Shown: in pieces, positions 35,049 through 44,574 of the stretch
Layout of the letters: every line of letters begins with the position of its first letter
How positions within the stretch are numbered: position 1 is the first letter of the stretch
Source: Pseudomonas peradeniyensis
GTDB lineage: Bacteria; Pseudomonadota; Gammaproteobacteria; Pseudomonadales; Pseudomonadaceae
Assembly (NCBI RefSeq): GCF_014268935.2
Contig: NZ_JABWRJ020000001.1
Location: 1,240,001 to 1,304,000 of the forward strand
Reading direction: 5' to 3'
Length of the DNA: 64,000 nt
The notes under the pieces: generated by a model
What the model was told of the DNA's origin: nothing
Seen by the model: the letters and a program-made list of their open reading frames with translations, nothing else
The model's database searches: none
Translations under genes and position numbers: made by a program

Positions 35049-35420
35049 ATGCCTGTTGCCCCGCTTTTGCGCTGCACCGACCTTGACGCCACCCGCCGTC
35101 ATTACCGCGATGTGCTGCAATTTACCGTCGCCGACACCGCGCAATCGACCCTTACCGTGCAGTTGCACGACTGCAGCCTGCTGTTCACCGAGGACGACCT
35201 GTGGCGGCTGCCGCCGGGGTGTGCCGGGACCTTCTACCTGGTGGTCGAGGACGTCGACGGCTATTACGCGCAAGTTCGCGAGCTGGCGGATATCACCTGG
35301 CCGTTGCACGACACGGAGTATGGTTCGCGGGAGTTCGGCGTGCGTGACTGCAATGGCTATTACCTGGCCTTCAGCCAGCAGCACGGCGACGCAGTGCAAG
35401 CCGCGCGGGTCGCCTCGTGA
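35049..35420 (+). CDS. VOC-family (glyoxalase/bleomycin-resistance-like) protein
   Basis: A 123-residue vicinal-oxygen-chelate fold protein with paired beta-alpha-beta modules (LLRCTDLDATRRHYRDVLQF and FYLVVEDVDGYYAQVRELAD). The C-terminal segment FGVRDCNGYYLAFSQ holds the usual metal/ligand glutamate position substituted by other residues. A strong GAGGAGG ribosome site precedes the ATG. Its stop overlaps the next start (GTGA), so the two are coupled. Antibiotic sequestration or a lyase role are equally possible. Confidence 0.8.
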   Translation: MPVAPLLRCTDLDATRRHYRDVLQFTVADTAQSTLTVQLHDCSLLFTEDDLWRLPPGCAGTFYLVVEDVDGYYAQVRELADITWPLHDTEYGSREFGVRDCNGYYLAFSQQHGDAVQAARVAS

Positions 35421-35731
35421 TCCTGCGCGGCCCTGCGCTCCTTGCGATGTTGCTGCTTGTCGGCCCGGCCTTGGCCATGGACGGCAAGGGCAACTCGACC
35501 GACCACTTCACCGTCGGTTCGAGCCTCGCCACCGCTGCCGTCAGTGGCTCCACCAGCCACCCTGCGCGCACTTACCAAGCCGCCCGCGACGATGCGTTGC
35601 TGTTCATCGCCAGCGACGGGCGCCTACGCGGCGCACGGCTGGAGCAGGCCTTGAGCGAGTACCGCCAGCTGCATCCGGTGAGCGCGCTGAGCGACGGTGA
35701 CCTGGCACAGGCGTTCGCCTGCCGGGGCTGA
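35417..35731 (+). CDS. DUF2388-like secreted protein
   Basis: A 104-residue protein starting at a GTG that overlaps the preceding stop. A signal peptide (LRGPALLAMLLLVGPALA) leads to a small domain with the pattern TYQAARDDALLFIASDGRLRGARLEQAL, which I associate with the pseudomonad DUF2388 family of small periplasmic proteins of unknown function. Overlap with the VOC gene suggests co-expression. Confidence 0.72.
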   Translation: MILRGPALLAMLLLVGPALAMDGKGNSTDHFTVGSSLATAAVSGSTSHPARTYQAARDDALLFIASDGRLRGARLEQALSEYRQLHPVSALSDGDLAQAFACRG

Positions 35732-35802
35732 GTGCGCAAGAACGATCAAATGGCCGGTGCGTCGCTTTGCTAGGGTGACTGGGTCGAGTGAGGAGCCTGG
35801 CA

Positions 35803-36636
35803 ATGCGCAGCATCGAACACATCCTGTGGTATCTCGAAACCGTCCTGGACCGCGATCTGGATCTGACCCATGTCGCCGGGCATTTCGGCCTGTCGCCCTT
35901 TGCCCTGGCGCGGCAGTTCGCCGCTGCCACCGGCTGGTCGGTGATGCGCTATGTCCGGGCGCGGCGCCTGAGCCGGGCCGCGCAGACGCTGTGCAGCGGC
36001 AAACGGGAGATCCTCGAGGTGGCGCTGGCGGCAGGCTATGGCTCCCACGAAGCCTTCACCCGGGCCTTCTGCGACCTGTTCGGCGTGGCGCCGAGCCGGG
36101 TACGCAGTGGCGCCCATCAACCGATCGCCCTAGTGGAGCCCTTGCGCATGAAAGCACTCAACTTCGTTCCCCTGGCCGAGCCGCGCTTCGAGCGTCGCCC
36201 GGATTTCTGCATCGCCGGCCTCGGCGAGCGCTTCACCTTCGAGCGCAACGAAGGGATCCCAGGCCTGTGGCAGGCCTTCGATCCCTTCGTTGGGCGGGTG
36301 CCGGGGCAGGTAGGTGATGACACCTACGGGCTGTACTGCAATCCGGGGGATGATGGCAGTTTCGAGTATATCGCCGGGGTCGAGGTGCACCGTGTCGATG
36401 ACCTGCCCGCGCACTTTCACCACTTCAGGCTCGTGGCGCGAGACTATGTGGTATTCCGCCACCTGGGTCATGTGTCGATGATTCATCAGACCGTCTTCAC
36501 CGTGTTCAACCAGTGGCTGCCGGCTTCAGGCCACCAGGCGGCCGACGCGCCGGAGTTCGAGCAGTACAGCGCCGATTTCGACCCTGTGCGCGGTACCGGG
36601 CATGTGGACCTGTGGATCCCGCTCGCCAGCCGCTGA
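35803..36636 (+). CDS. AraC-family regulator with GyrI-like effector domain (Rob/SoxS-like)
   Basis: A 277-residue regulator with its AraC DNA-binding domain at the N-terminus (about 1-105; VAGHFGLSPFALARQFAAAT and LEVALAAGYGSHEAFTRAF). A C-terminal GyrI-like/effector-binding domain follows (about 120-277). This order is as in Rob and BmrR-type multidrug sensors. The ribosome site AGGAG lies 8 bases before the ATG at 35803, so the GTG at 35788 is rejected. It probably senses a small hydrophobic compound; the target genes are unknown. Confidence 0.86.
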   Translation: MRSIEHILWYLETVLDRDLDLTHVAGHFGLSPFALARQFAAATGWSVMRYVRARRLSRAAQTLCSGKREILEVALAAGYGSHEAFTRAFCDLFGVAPSRVRSGAHQPIALVEPLRMKALNFVPLAEPRFERRPDFCIAGLGERFTFERNEGIPGLWQAFDPFVGRVPGQVGDDTYGLYCNPGDDGSFEYIAGVEVHRVDDLPAHFHHFRLVARDYVVFRHLGHVSMIHQTVFTVFNQWLPASGHQAADAPEFEQYSADFDPVRGTGHVDLWIPLASR

Positions 36637-36691
36637 TCGCGCTTGTCCGAGCAGGCCAGGACAGAGGAATAGACTCGTGGGCAACGAGTCC

Positions 36692-36852
36692 AGTGTGGTG
36701 TTTTGCAAATACGACCAATAACTCGCAAGCGATTTTTGCGCTCAGGCAAGGCGTCGCGACAAGTCGTAGCCCAGCTACGGCGAGGAGCGACAACGCCGCA
36801 TGAGCGCAAAAAGCGCAGCGAGCTATGGTCGTTATTTGTGAAACACCACACT
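36692..36852. mobile_element. Palindromic MITE-like element, 161 bp (type B)
   Basis: The ends are inverted repeats: AGTGTGGTGTTTTGCAAATA at the left, and AGTGTGGTGTTTCACAAATA as the complement of the right end. They continue inward through CGACCAATAACTCGC/CGACCATAGCTCGC to a centre at CGTAGCCCAGCTACG. The whole 161 bases could fold into one long hairpin. No open frame with family character lies inside. It sits between an AraC gene and a VOC gene. No clear target duplication is seen, so non-autonomous transposon is inference. Confidence 0.6.
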
Positions 36853-36874
36853 AGCCCACCCCAGGAGTCCTGAC

Positions 36875-37354
36875 ATGACCGCCAAGAACACTGTTTGCCT
36901 GTGGTACGACAACGACGCCGAGGACGCGGCGAACTTCTACGCCAGCACCTTCCCCGACAGCCGGGTGACCGCCGTGCACAAGGCGCCCGCCGACTACCCC
37001 TCGGGCAGGACGGGCGATGTGATCACGGTGGAGTTCACCGTGCTGGGCATCCCGTGCATCGGTCTCAATGGGGGCAAGGCGTTTACCCACAGCGAGGCCT
37101 TTTCGTTCCAGGTGGCGACCGACAGCCAGGAGGAAACTGATCGCTACTGGGACGCCATCGTCGGCAACGGTGGCAGCGAGAGCGTGTGCGGCTGGTGCAA
37201 GGACAGGTGGGGGGTGTCCTGGCAGATCAGCCCGCGGGTATTGACCCAGGCGGTGGCCAGCCCCGATCGCGCCCTGGCGAAGCGGGCGTTCGAGGCGATG
37301 CTGCAGATGGGCAAGATCGACATTGCCACGATCGAGAAGGCCATCAAGGGCTGA
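36875..37354 (+). CDS. PhnB-like VOC-family protein
   Basis: A 159-residue PhnB/3-demethylubiquinone-methyltransferase-like VOC protein. The start (NTVCLWYDNDAEDAANFYASTFPDS) and the segment GWCKDRWGVSWQISPRVL are characteristic. It lacks a methyltransferase domain despite the common annotation. AGGAG lies 7 bases before the ATG. Its promoter region is occupied by the palindromic element at 36692-36852. Function unknown; some relatives bind aromatic or metal ligands. Confidence 0.85.
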   Translation: MTAKNTVCLWYDNDAEDAANFYASTFPDSRVTAVHKAPADYPSGRTGDVITVEFTVLGIPCIGLNGGKAFTHSEAFSFQVATDSQEETDRYWDAIVGNGGSESVCGWCKDRWGVSWQISPRVLTQAVASPDRALAKRAFEAMLQMGKIDIATIEKAIKG

Positions 37355-37366
37355 CGGCGAGGCGCC

Positions 37367-38053
37367 TCAATGCACGGTCTTGCGTTCCCTGACGCACGCC
37401 CGTGCCTGTTCCGTCAGGACGTCCAGCCGCTCGTCGCGAAGGCGCTCGGCATCCATCATCGCCGCCTCGCCCTGTTGCTTGAGCAGGTAGGCGTGGATCT
37501 GCCGGACTTCGACGGTCTGGTAGATCGGCGCGATGTCCAGCCGCCCGATCAGCGCGCCGCTGGCCTGCCCGGTGCTGCTCATCAACACCTGCGGCCCGGT
37601 ACAGGCGACCACCTGCAGGCCCATGTTCTCGAACCACGGCACCTGCTGGGCAAAGGTGCTCAGCTCGACGCAGGCATAGCGTTCACGCACCGCGTGCAGC
37701 AGGCCACGGGCGATGCCCTGGCGGCGGTGGCTGGGGGCGACGGCGAGGTAGGCCAGGGCGCAGGCCTGGGGATTGTCCTGGGCCGGCAGTACCAGGGCGA
37801 AGCCGAGCAGTTGGTCCGGAGCCTCGGCATCCAGGGCCAGGGTCAGCTCGACGGCCAGGCCGCGGGTGCCGTCCAGGGCCATCAGGTACTGGTGCACCTC
37901 CAGGCCAACACCGTATTGGTACAGCGGGTAGAGCGGGTTGTCCGGGATGATGGCAACGCTGCTGAGCTGGCCGACATGGTCGATCACCAGCTGGCGGATC
38001 TGGTTCTGGAAGGATTCGGGCGGCACGCCTTCGAGGCGTCGGAGGATGAACAT
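37367..38053 (-). CDS. GNAT-family N-acetyltransferase
   Basis: A 228-residue acetyltransferase. The central GNAT core has ALAYLAVAPSHRRQGIARGLLHAV (acetyl-CoA loop RRQGIA), followed by WFENMGLQVV. An extra N-terminal region of about 60 residues and a helical, charged C-terminal tail make it longer than a minimal GNAT. It is convergent with the PhnB-like gene and 59 bases upstream of the argC stop codon on the same strand. The acceptor is unknown. Confidence 0.82.
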   Translation of the reverse strand: MFILRRLEGVPPESFQNQIRQLVIDHVGQLSSVAIIPDNPLYPLYQYGVGLEVHQYLMALDGTRGLAVELTLALDAEAPDQLLGFALVLPAQDNPQACALAYLAVAPSHRRQGIARGLLHAVRERYACVELSTFAQQVPWFENMGLQVVACTGPQVLMSSTGQASGALIGRLDIAPIYQTVEVRQIHAYLLKQQGEAAMMDAERLRDERLDVLTEQARACVRERKTVH

Positions 38054-38112
38054 TGCGGGTCGGGCTCCGGCAGGACTGAAACACCCGCCCCGGAACGAGG
38101 CGGGCGATCATT

Positions 38113-39042
38113 CTAGCGCAGCCCGGCCAGCATGAGGTCGAGGTTCTGCACCGCGGCACCCGAGGCGCCCTTGCCCAGGTTGTCGAACACCGCGGTCAGC
38201 AATACCTGGCCATGCTCGGGGTTGGCATACACGGCCAGGCGCAAGTCATTGCTGTCGTTCAACGCCTGCGGGTCCAACGCCTGAGCTGGGCCGTGCTGGT
38301 GCAGAGGCATCACCTGTACATGGCGGGCGCCCTGGTAATGTCGCTCCAGGCAGGCCTGCAGCTGCTCGGCGCTGACCCCGGGCAGCAGGCGCAGTTGCAG
38401 CGGGATGCTCAGCACGATGCCCTGGCGGTAGTCGCCATAACCCGGCACGAACACCGGCCGCGCGCTCAGCCCCGCATGCTGCTGGATCTCTGGCACATGC
38501 TTGTGGGCGAGCTCCAGGCCGTACAGCTGGAGGGTCGGCAGGTAGGCGTCGCTGCGCTGCTCATGCCGCTCGACGGCGGTCCGGCCGCCACCGGAGTAGC
38601 CGGAGATGGCATGGATGCTCAGCGGATAATCCGCCGGCAGCAAGCCTGCCTTGACCAGCGGATGCAGCAGGGCGATGGCGCCGGTGGGGTAGCAGCCGGG
38701 GTTGCTTACCCGGGAAGCCCGGGCAATGCGTTCGGCCTGTTGTTCGTTCAGTTCTGGCAGGCCATAGATCCAGCCGGGCGTGGTGCGGTGCGCGGAGCTT
38801 GCGTCGATCACCCGCACCGCTGGGTTGTGCAGGGTGGCCACGGCCTCGCGGGCGGCGTCGTCGGGCAGGCAGAGCACGGCGATATCAGCGCTGTTGATCG
38901 CCTCGCTGCGCCGCGCCGGGTCCTTGCGCTCGGCTTCGGGCAGGGTGAGCAGGCGCAGGTCCTGGCGGCCGTGCAGGCGGGCATGGATCTGCAGGCCGGT
39001 GGTGCCTTGGTCGCCGTCGATGAAAACGAGGGGCTGGTGCAT
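38113..39042 (-). CDS. argC: N-acetyl-gamma-glutamyl-phosphate reductase (short type)
   Basis: A 309-residue NADP-dependent reductase of the shorter AgrC/ArgC-2 type. [14 protein letters not shown] is the nucleotide loop, [10 protein letters not shown] contains the catalytic cysteine, and [11 protein letters not shown] is the conserved glycine-rich segment. It reduces N-acetylglutamyl phosphate to the semialdehyde in arginine synthesis. The ATG at 39042 is set by the conserved start. A second, longer argC is usual elsewhere in Pseudomonas genomes. The divergent LysR gene may control it. Confidence 0.9.
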   Translation of the reverse strand: MHQPLVFIDGDQGTTGLQIHARLHGRQDLRLLTLPEAERKDPARRSEAINSADIAVLCLPDDAAREAVATLHNPAVRVIDASSAHRTTPGWIYGLPELNEQQAERIARASRVSNPGCYPTGAIALLHPLVKAGLLPADYPLSIHAISGYSGGGRTAVERHEQRSDAYLPTLQLYGLELAHKHVPEIQQHAGLSARPVFVPGYGDYRQGIVLSIPLQLRLLPGVSAEQLQACLERHYQGARHVQVMPLHQHGPAQALDPQALNDSNDLRLAVYANPEHGQVLLTAVFDNLGKGASGAAVQNLDLMLAGLR

Positions 39043-39125
39043 GTCGGTTGTCCAGTGAAGAGAAGGAATAGCCGTATCCTCGCTGTTCACTGGATGAAAG
39101 AAAATTTGAATATCATGATTACCAT

Positions 39126-39142
39126 GTTCAGTATTTCTGAAC
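39126..39142. promoter_or_regulatory. LysR-type operator between argC and the LysR gene
   Basis: GTTCAG-N5-CTGAAC is a perfect inverted repeat containing the T-N11-A core of LysR sites. It lies in the AT-rich divergent promoter region, 62 bases from the regulator start. Confidence 0.65.
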
Positions 39143-39203
39143 TTAATCGCATTGCCCTGTAGGAGCATGTCAGCCGTCAGTTCTTCATCCGTGCCGAGAC
39201 CCC

Positions 39204-40085
39204 ATGCGAGAAATCAGCCTCGACCGCCTGCGCACCCTGGTGGTGATCGCCGACCGTGCTTCCTTCGCCGACGCTGCCCGTCAGCTCAATCTGGCGCCCC
39301 CCACCATCAGCCTGCACGTGGCCGAGCTGGAGGCGCGCATTGGTGCACCCTTGCTCACCCGCACCCGCGGCCAGGTGCGCCCGACGGCCATCGGCGCAAC
39401 CTTGCTGGCCCGCGCCCGGCGCCTGCTGGCCGACGCCGACCAGGCTCTGGACGAGGTGCGCCGCCAGGTGCAGGGCCTGACCGGACGGGTGCGCCTGGGC
39501 GCTTCGACCGGCGCCATCGCCCACCTGTTGCCCCAGGCCCTGGAAACACTGCAGGTGGACCACCCGGGGATCGATGTGCAGGTTCAGGTGCTCACTTCCC
39601 AGGCCTCCCTGGCGCGACTGCGCGAGGGCACCCTGGACATCGGCCTGGTGGCGTTGCCGCAGGTGGCGGGCAAAGGGCTGAGGATCACACCGTGGCGGCG
39701 CGACCCGATCATGGCCTATGTCCCCGCCGACTGGCAGCCGCCGGCCCGGGTCACGCCGGCCTGGCTCGCCGCTCGGGCGCTGATCCTCAACGACAGCTCC
39801 ACGCAGTTGTCGCGGGTGACATCGGAGTGGTTTGCCGCGGCGGGGCTGTACCCCGAGCCGCGGATCGAGCTGAACTACAACGATGCGATCAAGAGCCTGG
39901 TGGCCGCGGGCTACGGCGCCACCTTGCTGCCGCAGGAAGGAGAGGTGCAACAGTCGTCGCCACGCATCGCCCGGCGGCCGTTGCGACCGGGGATGTGGCG
40001 CCAGCTGGGGATTGCCTGTCGCGAGGGGCAGGTGGAACGGGCGACGGAACATGTACTGGAGGCGTTGGGGCGGCTGCGCCAATAA
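39204..40085 (+). CDS. LysR-family transcriptional regulator
   Basis: A 293-residue LysR regulator. The helix-turn-helix ([31 protein letters not shown] split over about residues 6-38) is followed by a two-lobe effector domain. The ATG at 39204 is the family start. It is divergent from argC with a palindrome between them, so control of argC is plausible, perhaps tuned by arginine or a related amino acid. Another target cannot be excluded. Confidence 0.88.
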   Translation: MREISLDRLRTLVVIADRASFADAARQLNLAPPTISLHVAELEARIGAPLLTRTRGQVRPTAIGATLLARARRLLADADQALDEVRRQVQGLTGRVRLGASTGAIAHLLPQALETLQVDHPGIDVQVQVLTSQASLARLREGTLDIGLVALPQVAGKGLRITPWRRDPIMAYVPADWQPPARVTPAWLAARALILNDSSTQLSRVTSEWFAAAGLYPEPRIELNYNDAIKSLVAAGYGATLLPQEGEVQQSSPRIARRPLRPGMWRQLGIACREGQVERATEHVLEALGRLRQ

Positions 40086-40134
40086 AAATGGCAGTTCAGG
40101 CTGCCACCTGCCATGCGCTGGAGAACGCTGGTCG

Positions 40135-40158
40135 AAAAAAGGGCCGCACCGCGGCCCT
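40135..40158 (-). terminator. Rho-independent terminator of the D-lysine transport operon
   Basis: Stem AGGGCCGC/GCGGCCCT with a 3-base loop, followed on the minus strand by six T. It lies just beyond the ATPase stop codon at 40167. Confidence 0.88.
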
Positions 40159-40166
40159 GATTGAAA

Positions 40167-40949
<783 letters not shown>

Positions 40950-40972
40950 CTTGTTGTTCTCCCGCTCAAGGT

Positions 40973-42217
40973 TCAGTCGAAACGTGCGGCGCTGTAGGGC
41001 GCAGGGTCGGTGAAGGGGCGTTCACCGGTCATCAGCTCGGCCAGCAGGCGGCCGCTGACCGGGCCCAGGGTCAGGCCGTGGTGGGCATGGCCGAAGTTGA
41101 ACCACAGGTGCTTGTGCAGGGGGGCCGGGCCGATCACCGGGCGCATGTCTGGCAGGCAGGGACGGCGGCCCAGCCAGGGCTTGTCGTCCAGGCGCTCGCC
41201 CAGGGCCGGGAACAGCCGGCGTGCCAGGGCCTCGCAGCGGCGCAGCTGGATCTCGTTGGCGGCGGCGTCGCTCGCCGCGAACTCGATGCCGGTGGTCAGG
41301 CGCACGCCACGGGCCATCGGCGCCAGGACGTAGCCGCCCTGGGTGTCGCAGATCGAATGACCCAGCTCGGCGCCATCGCGGGTGGCGTAGTGCATGTGGT
41401 AGCCGCGTTTGATGCCCAGCGGAAAGCGGTAGCCCAGCCGCTCGTAGAGGTCGGCCGACTGCGGGCCGAGGCAGGCCACCACTTCGTCGGCGGTCACGCT
41501 GCCGCGACGCGTGTCCAACTGCCAGCCATCCTCGACCTGGCGCAGGCTACGGGCGTCGCCGTGGAGGAACTGCCCGCCGCGTTGGACGAACAGCGCCGCA
41601 TAGCCACGGGTCAGGCCGCCGGGGTTGCTCACCGTCTTCGGGTCGAGCCAGTGGATACCGCCGATCACGCCACCGTCCAGTTGCTGTTCGCGGGCCTGCA
41701 GTTGTTCGCGTTCGAGGATTTCGTACTGCAGGCCGTAGCGGGCCAGCCCCTTCAGATCGCGCTTGGCCTGCTCGAAGAGCGCGGCATCACGGTACACCTC
41801 GATCCAGCCTTTGGCCTGCACCAGCCCCTGCAGGCCGGCGGCTTCGATCAGCGCATCGTGTTCCTCGACGCTGCGCTGCACCAGTGGCAGCATGTCGGCG
41901 GCAGCCTTGGCCAGGCGGCCGGGGGCGGACTGGCGCCAGTAGCTGAGCAGCCAGGGCGCGGCCTTGGGCAGGTGGGTCAGGCTGTAGCGCACATCGGGCT
42001 GGCGGTTCAGGCCGTAGCGCAGCAAGGCACTCCACTGGCGCGGGAAGGCGTAGGGGATCACGCTGGAGCGCTCGATCAGCCCGGCGTTGCCATGGCTGGT
42101 GCCGCTGCCCGGTTCGTCGCGGTCGACGAGGATCACCTGGCGTCCGCGGGCCTGCAGGTGCAGGGCGGTGCTGACGCCGACGATGCCGGCGCCCAGGACG
42201 ATGGTCTGGCAATGCAT
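40973..42217 (-). CDS. amaD: D-amino acid dehydrogenase/oxidase (AmaD-like)
   Basis: A 414-residue FAD-dependent oxidoreductase of the DadA/DAO family. The N-terminal Rossmann motif is VLGAGIVGVSTALHL with a terminal FAD-ribose acidic residue in VILVDRDEPGSG, and GRRPCLPDMRPVIGPAP is the conserved late flavin contact. The gene order (RpiR, binding protein, two permeases, oxidase, ATPase, divergent dpkA) is the one I recall around amaD in P. putida, where the enzyme acts on D-lysine to give delta-1-piperideine-2-carboxylate. The symbol rests on that synteny. Confidence 0.82.
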   Translation of the reverse strand: MHCQTIVLGAGIVGVSTALHLQARGRQVILVDRDEPGSGTSHGNAGLIERSSVIPYAFPRQWSALLRYGLNRQPDVRYSLTHLPKAAPWLLSYWRQSAPGRLAKAAADMLPLVQRSVEEHDALIEAAGLQGLVQAKGWIEVYRDAALFEQAKRDLKGLARYGLQYEILEREQLQAREQQLDGGVIGGIHWLDPKTVSNPGGLTRGYAALFVQRGGQFLHGDARSLRQVEDGWQLDTRRGSVTADEVVACLGPQSADLYERLGYRFPLGIKRGYHMHYATRDGAELGHSICDTQGGYVLAPMARGVRLTTGIEFAASDAAANEIQLRRCEALARRLFPALGERLDDKPWLGRRPCLPDMRPVIGPAPLHKHLWFNFGHAHHGLTLGPVSGRLLAELMTGERPFTDPAPYSAARFD

Positions 42218-42233
42218 GAAAGGATTCCTTCAA

Positions 42234-42944
42234 TCAGTTCAGGTGGCGGCCCAGGCGGGCCTCCAGGTGTTTCAGGGTGCGCCGGACCACCTCGACGATC
42301 AGCAGGTAGAGCACCGCCGCCCACAGGTAGATCTGGAAGTCGAAGCTGCGCGAGAAGGCCAGCTTGGTCACCCCCATCAGGTCGTAGATGGTCACCAGCG
42401 AGGCGATGGCGCTGGCCTTGATCATCATGATCAGCTCGTTGCCCAGCGGGCCGATGGCCACCAGCAGCGACTGCGGCAGCACCACCTTGAAGAAGGTGGT
42501 CGAGCGCTTGAGGTTCAGGGCCTTGGCGGCCTCGTACTGGCCCGGCGCGACGGCCATCAGGCTGGCGCGGAAGATCTCGGCCTGGTACGCGGCAGTGTTG
42601 AGGGTGAAGGCGAGCAGGGCGCAGTACCAGGCCTCGCGGAAGAACCACCACAGCCCCAGGTCCTGCCAGAAGCCCTTGAGCGAACCGAGCCCGTAGTACA
42701 GCAAAAACAATTGCGCCAGCAGCGGCGAGCCGCGGAAGAAGTACACGTAGCCCGCGGCCAGGCGCTGCAGCGCTAGGCTCTGCGACATCCGCGCCAGGGC
42801 CAGGAACATGCCCAGCAGCGCGCCGAGGGTGAAGGAGATTGCCACCAGCTTGGCGGTGACCAGCAGGCCATCGACGAAGCGCGCGCCGTAGCGCTCCAGC
42901 AGGTCGGGGTCGAGCACGTAGGCCAGCAGTTGCTCCGGGCTCAT
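42234..42944 (-). CDS. Amino acid ABC transporter permease of the D-lysine cluster
   Basis: A 236-residue permease with about five hydrophobic segments. The EAA loop is EAAKALNLKRSTTFFKVVLPQS. It overlaps the upstream permease stop by 4 bases, so the pair is translationally coupled. It forms the membrane channel with that partner. The length is normal for the HisM/GltK type. Confidence 0.92.
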   Translation of the reverse strand: MSPEQLLAYVLDPDLLERYGARFVDGLLVTAKLVAISFTLGALLGMFLALARMSQSLALQRLAAGYVYFFRGSPLLAQLFLLYYGLGSLKGFWQDLGLWWFFREAWYCALLAFTLNTAAYQAEIFRASLMAVAPGQYEAAKALNLKRSTTFFKVVLPQSLLVAIGPLGNELIMMIKASAIASLVTIYDLMGVTKLAFSRSFDFQIYLWAAVLYLLIVEVVRRTLKHLEARLGRHLN

Positions 42945-43660
42945 GGGCGGGCTCCTTGCAGATGGCGGTTGCTACGCCGCTCCAGCAGGGCGAAGACCCT
43001 GCCCGACAGCGCCGAGAACAGCAGGTAGACCAGGCAGGCGACGCCGTAGAACAGCATCGGTTCCTTGGTCACGCTGACCGCCAGGTTGGTCTGGCGCATC
43101 AGGTCGATCAGCGAGATGGTCGAGACCAGCGAGGTGTCCTTGAGCAGGCTCAGCCAGTTGTTCGACAGACCCGGCAGGGCGATGCGCGTCAGTTGCGGCA
43201 GCACTACCCTGAAAAACCCGGTGCGTTTGCCCAGGCCCAGGGCCGCGCAGGCTTCCAGTTGGCCCTTGGGCAGGGTCTTGAAGGCCATCAGCCAGATCTC
43301 GCTGGAGAACGCGGCGAACACCAGGCTGAAGGCAACCATGGCGGCGAGGAAGGTGTTGATCAGCACCTCGCCCTCGTAGCCCAGCGCGGCGAGGACCTTC
43401 TGCGCGGCGATCTGGCAGCCGTAGTAGATGATCAGCAGGGTGAGCAGTTCGGGCAGACCGCGGAACACCGTGGAGAACGTGGTGGCCCAGGCCCGCGGCA
43501 GGCGTTTGCGCGAGCGCGCGGCCAGCGCCACCAGCAGGCCCAGCGGCAGGCCGATGGGCAGGCAGGCCAGGGCCAGCGACACCGTCACCAGTGCGCCGGC
43601 CAGCAGCGCCTGGCCCCAGCCACCGCTGGCGAAGGAGAGCAGGGAGAGTTGATCGAGCAT
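42941..43660 (-). CDS. Amino acid ABC transporter permease of the D-lysine cluster
   Basis: A 239-residue permease. The EAA loop is EACAALGLGKRTGFFRVVLPQL. The ATG at 43660 (MLDQLSLLSFASGGWGQALLAG) is used because codons further upstream fall in the REP palindrome. It overlaps the next permease gene by 4 bases. A REP element separates it from the binding-protein gene. Confidence 0.92.
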   Translation of the reverse strand: MLDQLSLLSFASGGWGQALLAGALVTVSLALACLPIGLPLGLLVALAARSRKRLPRAWATTFSTVFRGLPELLTLLIIYYGCQIAAQKVLAALGYEGEVLINTFLAAMVAFSLVFAAFSSEIWLMAFKTLPKGQLEACAALGLGKRTGFFRVVLPQLTRIALPGLSNNWLSLLKDTSLVSTISLIDLMRQTNLAVSVTKEPMLFYGVACLVYLLFSALSGRVFALLERRSNRHLQGARP

Positions 43661-43700
43661 GGGTGCATCCTCGAGATCGGCGGGGCGCATCGCGCCCCGA

Positions 43701-43764
43701 TCGCGACACAAGGCCGCTCCCACAGGGATCGCGCGCGCCCTGTGGGAGCGGCCTTGTGTCGCGA
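43701..43764. repeat. REP palindrome between binding protein and permease genes
   Basis: Two perfect 27-base complementary arms (43701-43727 and 43738-43764) of the GGAGCGGCCTTGTGTCGCGA type with a 10-base loop. Placed after the most abundant product of the operon, such a hairpin commonly protects the upstream mRNA and lowers downstream expression; that role here is inference. Confidence 0.9.
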
Positions 43765-43795
43765 AAAGGGCTGCGCAGCAGCCCCAGGATTCGTA

Positions 43796-44548
43796 TCAGT
43801 TATAGATATCGAAGGCGAAATACCTGCTCGCGATCTTCTGGTACGTGCCATTGGCCACGATCGCCGCCAGGGCCTCGTTCAGCCGCACGCGCAGGGCCTG
43901 GTCATCCTTGCGCACGGCAATCGCCGCGTCGGCCTTGGTACCGTCGACGTCGCCGAGGATCTTGCAGCAATCCTTGCCATTCTTGTTCAGCCATTCGTGC
44001 AGCGGGAACTTGTCGGCGATCACCCCGTCCAGGCGCCCGGCGGCAAGGTCGGCGTTGGCCTCGTCCAGGGTCGGGTACAGCTTCACGTCCGCGCCGGCCT
44101 TGCCGTACACGTCCTCGGCGTAGATCGCCTGGGTCGAGGCGGACTGGGCGCCGACCGTGTAGCCCTTGAAGTCGGTCTGCGCGTCGCTGATCGTGCTGTC
44201 CTTGGCGACTGCCACGGTCAGCGGGGTGCGGTAGTAGCGGTCGGTGAAGGCGATCTTGCGGCGGCGCTCCTCGGTGTCGATCATCGAAGCCACCACGGCG
44301 TCGTACTTGCGCGCCATCAGCGCCGGGATGATGCCTTCCCAGTCCTGGGCCACCAGGGTGCACTCGACTTTCATCTGCTCGCACAGGGCATGGGTGATGT
44401 CGATGTCAAAGCCGTGCAGCTGGTTGTCGGCATCGACGTAGTTGAACGGCGGGTAAGCGCCTTCAGTGGCAAAACGCAGGGTCTCGGCACTGGCGCCGGC
44501 CGCCAGCAGCAGGGCGCACGCACCCACCACAGCCATGGTTCCTTTCAT
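43796..44548 (-). CDS. Periplasmic amino acid-binding protein of the D-lysine cluster
   Basis: A 250-residue family-3 solute-binding protein with a signal peptide (MKGTMAVVGACALLLAAGASA). Its entry motif is LRFATEGAYPPFNYVDADNQLHGFDIDI. It has a vicinal cysteine pair (DCCKILGD) in the mature protein, which is uncommon. The ATG at 44548 is 26 bases after the RpiR stop. It delivers its ligand, inferred to be D-lysine or a related basic amino acid, to the two permeases. Confidence 0.92.
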   Translation of the reverse strand: MKGTMAVVGACALLLAAGASAETLRFATEGAYPPFNYVDADNQLHGFDIDITHALCEQMKVECTLVAQDWEGIIPALMARKYDAVVASMIDTEERRRKIAFTDRYYRTPLTVAVAKDSTISDAQTDFKGYTVGAQSASTQAIYAEDVYGKAGADVKLYPTLDEANADLAAGRLDGVIADKFPLHEWLNKNGKDCCKILGDVDGTKADAAIAVRKDDQALRVRLNEALAAIVANGTYQKIASRYFAFDIYN

Positions 44549-44574
44549 CTCGCACCTCGGTAGTTGCACTCTTG

